Below are positions 45,614-54,391 of a DNA stretch of 64,000 nt, piece after piece. How positions within the stretch are numbered: position 1 is the first letter of the stretch; each line of letters begins with the position of its first letter. The stretch comes from an uncultured Reyranella sp. Its GTDB lineage: Bacteria; Pseudomonadota; Alphaproteobacteria; Reyranellales; Reyranellaceae. The DNA lies in the NCBI RefSeq assembly GCF_945957355.1, contig NZ_CAMFKM010000007.1, positions 205,196-269,195 of the forward strand, given 5' to 3'. The notes below the pieces were generated by a model that saw only the letters and a list, made by a program, of their open reading frames with translations, was not told the DNA's origin and made no database searches. Position numbers and translations under genes: made by a program.

Positions 45614-47053
45614 ATGGCCGCAGGTCCGCTACTGGTCAGTGAGCCACTGCAGCGCTACCGCGCGCTCGGGCTGGCGGGCGATCCGGTGTGGCGCGCCGCG
45701 GGACAGCTGCGCGCCGCGATCGCTTCGCGCCTGTCACGCGAGCATGCCGACCTGCTGGCAATCCCCGAGGCCGAGCCGAGCGGCCGCACGATCGACTGGT
45801 ACGCGCCGTTCGACGGCGAGGTGAAGCGGCTCGGCGATCTCGGCGAGGCGGAGCGCCGTGAGATCCTCGACAAGGTGCATCGCCTGCACGGCGAGATCGC
45901 AGGTCTTGCGACCCAGATGGAGGCGGTGGAGCGCTCCAATGCCGAGCGCAACTTCGCACGCCTGCTGCGTCACGCGCTCACCGCACCGGGTGAAGAGACG
46001 CTGTACGTCGTGGACGGACATCCGGTGATGACCTTCTGGGGCTTCACCGCCGATGCGGCACTGCCCGGCGTGTTCCTGCCCAGCCCGCCGCCGGCGGCGA
46101 TGCGAATCGCCGCGCCTCAAGTCGCCCGGCCCGAAGCCGTCATGGCCTCGGCGCCGGCAATTGCCGCCGTCGCGGCCCCGCGCACCCTATGGTGGCAGTG
46201 GCTGCTGCTCGGCATGGTGCTGATGCTGATCCTGGCGCTGCTCGCCTGGCTGGTGCGGCCCTATCTGCCACGAATCGAACCCTACATCGAGGCGGAGGCC
46301 CGCGAACGCGCGCTGGGGTTCGCCGTCCGCCAGCCGATGGAGTTGCAGCAGACCCGCGTCGCGACCCTGGCGCACGACTATGAGGAACTGCGCCTCGAAC
46401 TGGCGCGCCTCACCGACGAGCTGTCGCGGCGCGGCGGCGACTGCGCCGCGGGCGTTTTGGGACCGGGCGGCGTGATCGTCGGCTCCCCCGGGGGCCCGCC
46501 GATCGAGCGCGGCGCCGGCCCCGATCTCGGCATGACCGCAAACGACGCGGCGAAGGATGCGAACAAGCCGGATGCCAAGAACGCGGACGTGAAGGGACCG
46601 GACGAGCAGAACAAGGACAAGAGCGCGGCGCCCAACGCTCCGAAGAGCGAGGCGGGCAACAACAAGAAGGACGAGCCCAAGCCGATGGTCGTGCCGCCGG
46701 AGGCCAAGCAGAAGCAGGACCTCGCCTTCCTGAAGGGCGACTGGCGCTCGCGCACCGGGCTTGCGACCGCGACCGGCGAGAAGGACATTCGCCCGTCCTA
46801 CACATTGGACGACAAGGGCAAAGGCAAGGTGTCCTTCACCCAGAAGAACGGCGCCACCTGCGAGGCGCCCGCCGAGGCACGCTGGGACGGAACCAAGCTG
46901 GTGATCGAGGAAAAGAGCAATCCGCGCTGCACCGACGGCAAGACCTACGCCCGCAACACGGTGAACTGCGAGATCGGCGCCGACGGCGCGGCGCAATGCA
47001 AGGGCAGCCAGCCCGGCGACCCGCGCAGCTACCAGGTGCAGATCGGACGCTGA
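45614..47053 (+). CDS. SrfA-like membrane protein, second paralogue
   Basis: A 479-residue protein. Residues 1-150 are colinear with the previous gene product. One membrane helix (about 192-214) and a coiled coil (about 245-273) follow. Then come a long, charged, Lys/Asp/Pro/Asn-rich linker (about 300-365) and a C-terminal domain (KQDLAFLKGDWRSRTGL ... NPRCTDG ... VNCEIGADG) with several Cys. Position before srfB and domain order match SrfA of the enterobacterial srfABC operon; homology to that SrfA is inferred. It lies 9 bp from the previous gene and 39 bp from srfB. Confidence 0.7.
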   Translation: MAAGPLLVSEPLQRYRALGLAGDPVWRAAGQLRAAIASRLSREHADLLAIPEAEPSGRTIDWYAPFDGEVKRLGDLGEAERREILDKVHRLHGEIAGLATQMEAVERSNAERNFARLLRHALTAPGEETLYVVDGHPVMTFWGFTADAALPGVFLPSPPPAAMRIAAPQVARPEAVMASAPAIAAVAAPRTLWWQWLLLGMVLMLILALLAWLVRPYLPRIEPYIEAEARERALGFAVRQPMELQQTRVATLAHDYEELRLELARLTDELSRRGGDCAAGVLGPGGVIVGSPGGPPIERGAGPDLGMTANDAAKDANKPDAKNADVKGPDEQNKDKSAAPNAPKSEAGNNKKDEPKPMVVPPEAKQKQDLAFLKGDWRSRTGLATATGEKDIRPSYTLDDKGKGKVSFTQKNGATCEAPAEARWDGTKLVIEEKSNPRCTDGKTYARNTVNCEIGADGAAQCKGSQPGDPRSYQVQIGR

Positions 47054-47092
47054 GCCCTTACATACGCATGATGATGGCCGTACCGGAGTGAC

Positions 47093-50059
47093 ATGAGCGA
47101 CCTCGCCCGCCTGCCGAGCTATCCCAGCCCGACGACGCTGATTGCCCGCTCCGGCATACAGTTCCTCGACTTCGGCTTCGATCCGGTGCGCCTCAAGGTG
47201 CGCGAGTGGGGCTTCCACGACACCGCCGCCTCGAACGCCGTCGACGATCTGGTCCAGCTCGACTTCGACGAGGGTCGCGGCCAGTACGAGGTGGTCGAGA
47301 ACGGCCGCCGTCGCGCCGCCGATCCGAACCTGGTGATCACCGCCAAAGACGCGCTCGCGCCCTTCCTCGACAAATGGGTGCCGGTGCCGTTCCTGCAGGT
47401 GCGGCCCAACAACCAGTTCCGTGAGGGCCCGGCCGACTGGGCGCGCGTGCGCGTGGTCGATCTCGAGGCGCGCTATGGACCGGGCTATCGCGACGAGCAG
47501 GGCAATCGCTACCGCGCCGTTCTGGCTTTCGATACCGGCCTGATCGCCGAGGCCGAGGGCCGCGCCTATCTCGCGCCTTCCCCGAAGGACGTCACGTCGG
47601 GCGCGCTGTTCGCGTTGGCGCCGCAGCAGCGGGCCAATCACTGGCTGCTGCGCCAGGGCTGGATGGTGCAGTGGCTCGACGAGCTGTTCCACGAACTGCA
47701 TCCGCGCGCGACCGCGGAAGAGATCGACAACGACATCAAGCAGAAGCCGCAGGAAGCCACGGCGCGCTATCTCGCCTTCCTCGGCCTGCTCGCCGCCGCG
47801 GTGCACTTCCCGCCGGTGAAGCTGGTGGGCGACGCCGAGCGGCCGGGGCGCGGCGCGATCGAAGTTGATCTCGTGCTCGACGTCGGCAACTCGCGCACCT
47901 GCGGCCTGCTGATCGAGGCGGCCGGCGAGCTGGGCGTCAATCTGAACGATTCCTATGAGCTCGCGCTACGTGACCTGTCGCATCCCGAGGTCGTGCATAC
48001 GCGTCCCTTCGAATCGCGCGTGGAGTTCGCACAGGCCTGGTTCGGCAAGAACCACCTCTCGCGCCTCGGTGGCCGCGCCGACGCCTTCGTCTGGCCGACC
48101 ATGACGCGGGTCGGCCCCGAGGCGACGCGGCTTGCGGCTCGCCGGCGCGGCACCGAGGGCAATACCGGCATGTCGAGTCCCAAGCGCTACCTGTGGGACG
48201 AGGAGCCGCAGACGCGCGAATGGCGCTTCAACGTGGCCTACGCCCAGGACCAGACGGCAATGCCGGCCGCCGCCGGGCCGATGGCGCAGCTCGTGAACCA
48301 GAAGGGCGAACCACTCCATCTGGTCGATGCCGATGCCGATTCGGCCGATCACCTGCCAGTGTTCGAACCGCTCTACTCCCGCTCCTCGGTGATGACCTTC
48401 GTGCTCACCGAGGTGCTGCTGCAGGCGCTCACCTTGATGAACTCGCCGCAGCAGCGCGGCCGCCGCGCCCATGCCGAGACACCGCGCCGCCTGCGTCGCA
48501 TCGTTCTAACGCTGCCGACCGGCATGCCGCTCGCCGAGCGCCTGATCTTCCGCAAGCGCGCCGAGGCGGCGCGCGATCTCGTCTGGATGATGCTGGGCTG
48601 GAAACTCGACGATCCGGCGGCGCCGGCTCCGCGCGTGCTCACCGACTGGGACGAGGCCAGCTGCACACAGCTCGTCTATCTCTACACCGAAGTCGCGCGC
48701 AATTTCGGTGGCGACGCACGGCGCTTCTTCCAGATCACGCGCAAGCCGCGCGGCAAGCCGCCCGAGGACGTGCTCAACATCGCGAGCATCGACGTCGGTG
48801 GCGGCACCACGGACCTGATCATCAACTCCTACCGGCTGGAGGGCGCGGGCACGTCCGTGACCTTGTTCCCGGAACAGAAGTTCCGCGAGGGCTTCAGCGT
48901 CGCAGGCGACGACATCCTGCTGCGCGTCGTGCAGGGCCACGTGCTGCCGCCGATCGAAGCGGCCCTGCGCACGGCCGGCATCGCCAACCCGGCTGACCTC
49001 CTGGCCGAACTGGTGGGTGGCGACCGCGGCGGCGAGGACGTGATCCAGCGCAACCTGCGCCAGCAGTTCGCGCTGCAGATTGCCCATCCGCTCGCGCTGG
49101 AGTTCCTGCGCGCCGCCGAGACCTACGATCCGACGTCGGGCGTCGTCGCGGCCGAGCCGCGCCCCTACGAGACCTTCTTCCCGGGCGGCGCAAAGCCGTC
49201 CGAGGAAGTCGTGACCTTCGTAAACGAGGCGGCACGCAAGCGCGGCGCGCAGAACTTCGACCTGCGCGAAGTAGTCTTTCCGGTCGACCTGCCGGGCCTC
49301 GACAAGACGGTGCGGGCCGAGATGGGCCGCGTCCTGGCGCCGCTTGCCGAGATCGTCCATGCCTACGATTGCGACGTGCTGCTGCTGTCGGGACGGCCGT
49401 CACGCCTGCCCGGTATCCGCTCGCTGGTGATGGAGCTGCTGCCGCTGCCGCCGGAGCGGGTGATCTCGCTGCACGAGTATCGCGTGGGCGCCTGGTATCC
49501 GTTCCGAGATGCACGCCTCAGGGTGGAGGATCCGAAGACCACCGTGGCCGTCGGCGCGATGATCGCCGCACTGGCCCAGTCGCAGCTTCCGGACTTCTCC
49601 TTCCGCTCCGACCTGCTGCGCTCCAAGAGCATCGCCCGGTTCATCGGCAAGCTCGACGGCGGCGGCCGTCTGCAGAAGGAAGATCTCATCTACCGCGACG
49701 TCGACCTCGACGATCGCGAGTTCGAGTTGCCGGAAGTCGCCTTCGAGTTCCGGGGCCCCATGTGGTTGGGCGCACGCCAGCTCGACCTGGTGCGCTGGCC
49801 GGCGGCGCGGCTCTACGCGCTGGAGTTCGCCAAGCCGGAGTACGCCGAGCGCCATGCCCGAGAGACGCCGTTCAGGATCGCGCTCGCGCGCGTGAAGCCC
49901 AAGGACAAGGACTCGGGCGACGTCGAACGATTCCGCCTGCGCCAGGTGACCAATCGCGACGGACGCGCCGTCGCGCTCGACCGTCTGACGCTCCGCCTCC
50001 AGACACTGCCGCGCCGTGAGGGCTACTGGCTCGACACCGGCATGCTCAAGACCGGTTAG
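47093..50059 (+). CDS. srfB: SrfB family protein with actin/Hsp70-type ATPase motifs
   Basis: A 988-residue cytosolic protein matching the SrfB family in length and gene order. Residues 1-255 form an N-terminal region of unknown fold. The rest holds three motifs in the order of the actin/Hsp70 superfamily: phosphate-1 DVGNSRTCGLLIE (D263), phosphate-2 IDVGGGTTDLII (D567) and adenosine-type LLLSGRPSRLPGI (G767). An ATP-driven conformational switch is therefore likely. GGAG precedes ATG 47093. It lies 19 bp from srfC. In Salmonella srfB belongs to an SsrB-regulated set, but its biochemical role is not established. Confidence 0.85.
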   Translation: MSDLARLPSYPSPTTLIARSGIQFLDFGFDPVRLKVREWGFHDTAASNAVDDLVQLDFDEGRGQYEVVENGRRRAADPNLVITAKDALAPFLDKWVPVPFLQVRPNNQFREGPADWARVRVVDLEARYGPGYRDEQGNRYRAVLAFDTGLIAEAEGRAYLAPSPKDVTSGALFALAPQQRANHWLLRQGWMVQWLDELFHELHPRATAEEIDNDIKQKPQEATARYLAFLGLLAAAVHFPPVKLVGDAERPGRGAIEVDLVLDVGNSRTCGLLIEAAGELGVNLNDSYELALRDLSHPEVVHTRPFESRVEFAQAWFGKNHLSRLGGRADAFVWPTMTRVGPEATRLAARRRGTEGNTGMSSPKRYLWDEEPQTREWRFNVAYAQDQTAMPAAAGPMAQLVNQKGEPLHLVDADADSADHLPVFEPLYSRSSVMTFVLTEVLLQALTLMNSPQQRGRRAHAETPRRLRRIVLTLPTGMPLAERLIFRKRAEAARDLVWMMLGWKLDDPAAPAPRVLTDWDEASCTQLVYLYTEVARNFGGDARRFFQITRKPRGKPPEDVLNIASIDVGGGTTDLIINSYRLEGAGTSVTLFPEQKFREGFSVAGDDILLRVVQGHVLPPIEAALRTAGIANPADLLAELVGGDRGGEDVIQRNLRQQFALQIAHPLALEFLRAAETYDPTSGVVAAEPRPYETFFPGGAKPSEEVVTFVNEAARKRGAQNFDLREVVFPVDLPGLDKTVRAEMGRVLAPLAEIVHAYDCDVLLLSGRPSRLPGIRSLVMELLPLPPERVISLHEYRVGAWYPFRDARLRVEDPKTTVAVGAMIAALAQSQLPDFSFRSDLLRSKSIARFIGKLDGGGRLQKEDLIYRDVDLDDREFELPEVAFEFRGPMWLGARQLDLVRWPAARLYALEFAKPEYAERHARETPFRIALARVKPKDKDSGDVERFRLRQVTNRDGRAVALDRLTLRLQTLPRREGYWLDTGMLKTG

Positions 50060-50078
50060 AGGGACCTCCAGGAAGATC

Positions 50079-52748
50079 ATGGACACAGTCGATCTCAAGC
50101 TGGCCCAGGACTGCGAGGCATTGGCCGTCGCTGCGAGCGAGGGTGTGGCCTGGCTGAAAGACGCCGCCGGACAGTCGCCGACCGTGGCGCAGCAGGCGCC
50201 GTCGCTAGTGAGCGAACTGCAGAAGGTTCGCAACCAGAGCCGCAAGCTCGCTCGCGCCGCCCGCCGCCGCATGTGCGTGGGCGTGTTCGGTCCGAGCCAG
50301 GCGGGCAAATCGTACCTCGTCTCGATCCTGGCGAGCCGCGACGGTCACCCGTTGCAGGCGCGCTTCGCCGACAAGACCTACGACTTCCTGCGCGAGATCA
50401 ACCCGCCGGGCAATCGCGAGTCGACCGGGCTGGTGACGCGCTTTGGCCTGGGCCTCAGCGACGGCTCGGCCGAATTCCCGGTGAAGGTGCGGCTGCTCAC
50501 GCAGACCGATATCGTGAAGATCCTGGGCAACTCCTTCCTGCTCGACTTCGACCACCAGAAGGCCGAGTTCGTGCGGCCCGACGGCGCGGCCATCCGCAAG
50601 CGCCTGTCCGAGCTTCGCGCCAAGGCCCAGCCGGCACCGGCCGGCGATCTCGACTCCGACGACGTGCTCGACCTGATCGAGTATTTCGACACCTTCTTTG
50701 CCGGCGTCACCGCCGAGCTGCGCACCGACTTCTGGCGCGAGGCGATCGATCTCGCACCACGCCTGTCGGGACAGGACCGCGCCCGCCTGTGGTCGGTACT
50801 GTGGTACGACTTCCAGCCCTTCACCGACCTCTATCTCACCCTCTACGACGGGCTGCAGAAGCTCGGCCACGCCCCCGAGGCGCAGCTCGGCATGGACGCG
50901 CTGATCCCGCGCGAGAAGAGCATCGTCGACGTACTGACGCTCGACCGGCTGGGCGCCGATGCCGACGACCCGCTGCTGGTGCGCCCGCGCCGCGCCGACG
51001 GCCGCTCTGCGCCCGACGCTCGCCTGCCGCGTTCGCTGGTCTGCGCCCTCACCGCCGAGCTGAACGTCGCGATCGACGAGAAGCCGTGGGATTTTTTCGA
51101 TCACACCGACCTGCTCGACTTTCCCGGTGCCCGTTCGCGCCTGAAGCTCGCCAATCTCGACGACGTCGCCAAGTCCAAGGGCGTGGCCGAGGGCGCCAAC
51201 CCGCTGCGCGAGCTGCTGCTGCGTGGCAAGGTCGCCTATCTCTTCCAGCGCTACTCGGCAGAACGCGAGCTCAGCGCCATCCTGCTCTGCATTCCCGATG
51301 GCAATCAGGAGGTCCGCGACCTCTCCGACATGATGACGGCGTGGATCGACCAGACGATCGGCGCCACGCCAGCGGACCGCGCCAGGCAGAAGAACGCGCT
51401 GTTCCTCGTCCTGACCAAGATGGACCGCGAATTCGAGCAGAAGGCCGGCGAGACCGAGGAGTCGCGCCGACTGCGCTGGAGCGCGCGTCTGGGCAATTCG
51501 CTGGTCAACAATTTCCGCGGCGAGTGGCCGCTCGACTGGAACGGCAAGCCCTTCAACAACAGCTTCTGGCTGCGAAATCCGACCGTCATCGACGAGCGGC
51601 TGATGGACTATGACGGCGGCCGAGAGGTCGGCATCGCCGAGTCCTTCGCCCAGCGCGCCGGCGAGCTGCGTCGCCATTTCGTCGAGAACGAAGACGTGCG
51701 CCGCCACTTCGCCGATCCGGCGCTCGCCTGGGACGAGGCATTCCGTGCCAACGACGGAGGCGTGGCCCATCTGGTGAAGAGCCTGATCCCGGTCTGCGAT
51801 CCCGCCATCAAGCGCGCCCAGGTGCGCGGCCAGCTCGAGGTCCAGCTGCGCCGTCTGGTCGACCGGCTGGCCGGCTTCCACAGCGCCTCCGACGGCGACG
51901 CGCGCGCCAAGAAGCGCGACCTCGTACAGACGGTCCTGCGCGGCCTCGCCAACGTCATCCAGCAGCAGCTGTTCGGCGAATTGGTCGCCGCCCTGCAGGT
52001 CGCCGACACGGCCTTGCGCGAGATCTATTTCCGCATCGCCACCGCCCGCCCGTCGGACGAGGGCCTGGGCCGGAACGGCAAGCCCCCGGCGGCCGCGGCG
52101 GCGTCGACCGGTGCTTCGATCGACCTCGGCGCCATCTTCGCCGACGTGTTCGGCGAGGAGACGGGCCGCACCGCTCCGCCGACCGGCGTGCTCGAGGACC
52201 GCGCCGAGCGCTTCGCCCGCGAGGCCGCGGACTACTGGCTCGAGAACATGCGCCGCGTCGGCGCCGACGAGAAGGCGCTGTCGCATTTCGGTGTCGACCG
52301 CCAGCATCTCGGCTGGCTGATCGACGAGCTGATCGTGGGCGCGCATCGGCTGAAGCTGATCGACCAGCTCTCCCACGAGGTGCGCGAACTGGAGAATGCC
52401 GCCAACGCCAAGTGGGAAGAGATCGCCGAGCGCCAGGTGCGCACGGCCTCCTCGGCGCTCAACGGCTATGTGAGCGCGCTGGGCTTCGACAAGCTGCCGC
52501 TCGACCAGCGGCCAGGCCTGCCGCCCAACGCACCCCTGCGCCGCGTGTTCGAACAGCCGACGATCATGGTCGACGGCATCCCGCAGCTCAGTGAGAACCC
52601 GGCGCCGATCTATGCCGACTACTGCAAGGACTGGATGCGCGCCTTCCTGCAGCTCGCCATGGACAATGTCGGCTACGAGGGCGGACGCGAGATCACGCCC
52701 GAGCAGAACGACCGGCTGGGCGCCATCCTGCGCACCGTGGCGGCGTAG
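50079..52748 (+). CDS. srfC: SrfC family protein, predicted large GTPase
   Basis: An 889-residue protein of the SrfC/putative virulence factor family. P-loop GPSQAGKS lies at residues 71-78, a G3-type LLDFPGA at D347-G350 and a G4-type LTKMD at T446-D449, all in GTPase order. The wide spacing between G1 and G3 indicates a large insertion. The C-terminal 400 residues are mostly helical, as in dynamin-like or septin-associated GTPases, and no membrane helix is seen. ATG 50079 has AGGA upstream. It should work with SrfB; whether GTP or ATP is used needs testing. Confidence 0.85.
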   Translation: MDTVDLKLAQDCEALAVAASEGVAWLKDAAGQSPTVAQQAPSLVSELQKVRNQSRKLARAARRRMCVGVFGPSQAGKSYLVSILASRDGHPLQARFADKTYDFLREINPPGNRESTGLVTRFGLGLSDGSAEFPVKVRLLTQTDIVKILGNSFLLDFDHQKAEFVRPDGAAIRKRLSELRAKAQPAPAGDLDSDDVLDLIEYFDTFFAGVTAELRTDFWREAIDLAPRLSGQDRARLWSVLWYDFQPFTDLYLTLYDGLQKLGHAPEAQLGMDALIPREKSIVDVLTLDRLGADADDPLLVRPRRADGRSAPDARLPRSLVCALTAELNVAIDEKPWDFFDHTDLLDFPGARSRLKLANLDDVAKSKGVAEGANPLRELLLRGKVAYLFQRYSAERELSAILLCIPDGNQEVRDLSDMMTAWIDQTIGATPADRARQKNALFLVLTKMDREFEQKAGETEESRRLRWSARLGNSLVNNFRGEWPLDWNGKPFNNSFWLRNPTVIDERLMDYDGGREVGIAESFAQRAGELRRHFVENEDVRRHFADPALAWDEAFRANDGGVAHLVKSLIPVCDPAIKRAQVRGQLEVQLRRLVDRLAGFHSASDGDARAKKRDLVQTVLRGLANVIQQQLFGELVAALQVADTALREIYFRIATARPSDEGLGRNGKPPAAAAASTGASIDLGAIFADVFGEETGRTAPPTGVLEDRAERFAREAADYWLENMRRVGADEKALSHFGVDRQHLGWLIDELIVGAHRLKLIDQLSHEVRELENAANAKWEEIAERQVRTASSALNGYVSALGFDKLPLDQRPGLPPNAPLRRVFEQPTIMVDGIPQLSENPAPIYADYCKDWMRAFLQLAMDNVGYEGGREITPEQNDRLGAILRTVAA

Positions 52749-52757
52749 AGAGTTTCA

Positions 52758-53852
52758 ATGCCCGTCCGCGCATCCATTGCCCCATTGCCGGAGCCCGGCC
52801 ACGCGCTGTTACGCGTGAGCGAACTCGGCGCCGCGCCCGAGGGCCTCACCATCTCGATCCAGCGTCAGCAGGGACCAGAAGCACATCTGGCCGACGATGG
52901 CTGGCGCCGCACCGAGACCTGGCTGATGCCGGACGAGGTGCGTCGCAACGGCGAGATCCTGGAATTCCATCTCGGCCCCGAGATCTGCGATCGGCTTGCC
53001 GGCATCGCGACCATCAGGCTCAGGGTGCGCGAGCCCGATATCGGCGTCGTCGGCACGACAGTCGTGGCCTGGCCCGCGATGCTGACTTCCGGCGCGGCCG
53101 GCGCCTCGGGCGTCTACGACGACACCGTGCGGCTTCGCCGCCGGCAGGCGCCGCAACCAGCGCCCGAGCCGGAACTGCCACCGCCGCTGGAGATCGCGCC
53201 CGAACCACCACCTCCCCCGCCACGCCCTGAACTGCGCGCGGCGCGCGACCCGCTGGCCGATCTGCCAAAGCGCTCCGGCGCGACGGGCTGGATGATTGCC
53301 GCCGTCGTGGTCCTGCTCGCAGTGGGCGGCGGCTACTACTACTGGACCAACCATCTCCATCCGCCGGAGCCCGTCGTCGCCACGGCGCCGCCGCCGGCTC
53401 CGACCCCCTTGCAGCCGCCCGCGCCGGAGCCGCCCAAGAAGTCGGTTCGCGAGACGGTCGCGGAGTACCTCGCGACCAAGCCCACGCCCGACGCGATGCT
53501 GGTCAAGGCGCGCGATTTCGCCAAAGCGGGTGACTTCGCTGCAGCCTTCCTGGTCTTCCGTCAGGCCGCCGAACAAGGCAGCGCCGCCGCGCAGCTCGAG
53601 CTGGCGTCCTTCTACGATCCGACGACGCCGCCCAAGGCGGGCTTCCCACACGACGGCACGCTGGCAGCGGACTGGTACGAGCGCGCCGCGCTGACAGGTC
53701 TCGCCGAAGCCCAGCGCAAGCTTGGCCTGCTGCTTACCAAAGGCGGCGCCGGCCTCGCGGCAGATGCGACCAAGGCCAGGGTCTGGCTGCAACAGGCGGC
53801 GGCGCAGAACGACGCCGACGCGAAGAAGGCGCTGGACGGTCTCCCGAAATGA
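52758..53852 (+). CDS. Single-span membrane protein with periplasmic Sel1-like repeats
   Basis: A 364-residue protein. Residues 1-125 form a cytosolic beta-rich domain, 131-160 a Pro/Glu-rich linker, 177-196 one membrane helix, and 201-228 a second Pro-rich linker. The periplasmic end (245-364) has Sel1/TPR-type repeats (AFLVFRQAAEQGSAAAQLELASFYD, WYERAALTGLAEAQRKLGLLL, ARVWLQQAAAQ). It could link cytosolic SrfB/SrfC to periplasmic partners. It lies nine bases after srfC and overlaps the next gene by an ATGA. No named family. Confidence 0.75.
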   Translation: MPVRASIAPLPEPGHALLRVSELGAAPEGLTISIQRQQGPEAHLADDGWRRTETWLMPDEVRRNGEILEFHLGPEICDRLAGIATIRLRVREPDIGVVGTTVVAWPAMLTSGAAGASGVYDDTVRLRRRQAPQPAPEPELPPPLEIAPEPPPPPPRPELRAARDPLADLPKRSGATGWMIAAVVVLLAVGGGYYYWTNHLHPPEPVVATAPPPAPTPLQPPAPEPPKKSVRETVAEYLATKPTPDAMLVKARDFAKAGDFAAAFLVFRQAAEQGSAAAQLELASFYDPTTPPKAGFPHDGTLAADWYERAALTGLAEAQRKLGLLLTKGGAGLAADATKARVWLQQAAAQNDADAKKALDGLPK

Positions 53853-54331
53853 AGATGATCCTGTTGCTGCCGGTGACGGCGGTGTTCCTCGCCGGACCGG
53901 TGCACGCGCAAACGGCCGGCAAGCCTGCAAGCCCGCCCCCGCCGAGCAACCTCGCCTGCGGTGTCCTGAAAGCCGAGAGCTCGAAGACCGGCTCGACGTC
54001 GAACTGGACCGTCTCCGGCCCTTCCGGAAAGAGCACGGAGACCGGCGTCCTGAAGAGCGGCCCGCGCTTCGACTGTCTGGACGGTGCTGTCCTGACCGTC
54101 GAGTTCACCTCGACGGCCGGCCACTCGTTCTTTGACGCCTATTTCCCCGACGGCACCAACATCGGTTACGGCCGTCAACAGATCGACCGTCGTAACAACC
54201 GCGTCGTCCTGCCCATTCAGGCCAAGGCCCGCATCGCCGCCCCTTACCGAACCGCCTTCGACTATCACTGCAAGCTCAACATGCCGGCCGATCCCATTAC
54301 GCCCGCCATGCGCGCGGAGTGCGCCTTCTGA
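53849..54331 (+). CDS. Small secreted protein, last gene of the srf-like operon
   Basis: A 160-residue protein with a signal peptide (MKMILLLPVTAVFLAGPVHAQ). The mature part is beta-rich (SNWTVSGPSGKSTETGVLKSG, GAVLTVEFTST) with four Cys (in LACGVLK, DCLDG, HCKLN and ECAF), suiting two disulfides in the periplasm. No family recognised. Translationally coupled to the Sel1-repeat membrane protein, so it probably works with its periplasmic domain. Confidence 0.65.
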   Translation: MKMILLLPVTAVFLAGPVHAQTAGKPASPPPPSNLACGVLKAESSKTGSTSNWTVSGPSGKSTETGVLKSGPRFDCLDGAVLTVEFTSTAGHSFFDAYFPDGTNIGYGRQQIDRRNNRVVLPIQAKARIAAPYRTAFDYHCKLNMPADPITPAMRAECAF

Positions 54332-54391
54332 TCCCTCGTCATCAGGCACGCGAATTGCACTAAGTATGCGGGCCACAACGGGGAGATCTTC

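Noticed and set aside
44327..54331. Reading the srf-like operon as a secretion system or type VI component set
   Set aside because: No secretin, sheath, ATPase of the AAA type or effector/immunity pairs are present; the motifs fit an actin-like ATPase and a GTPase instead.
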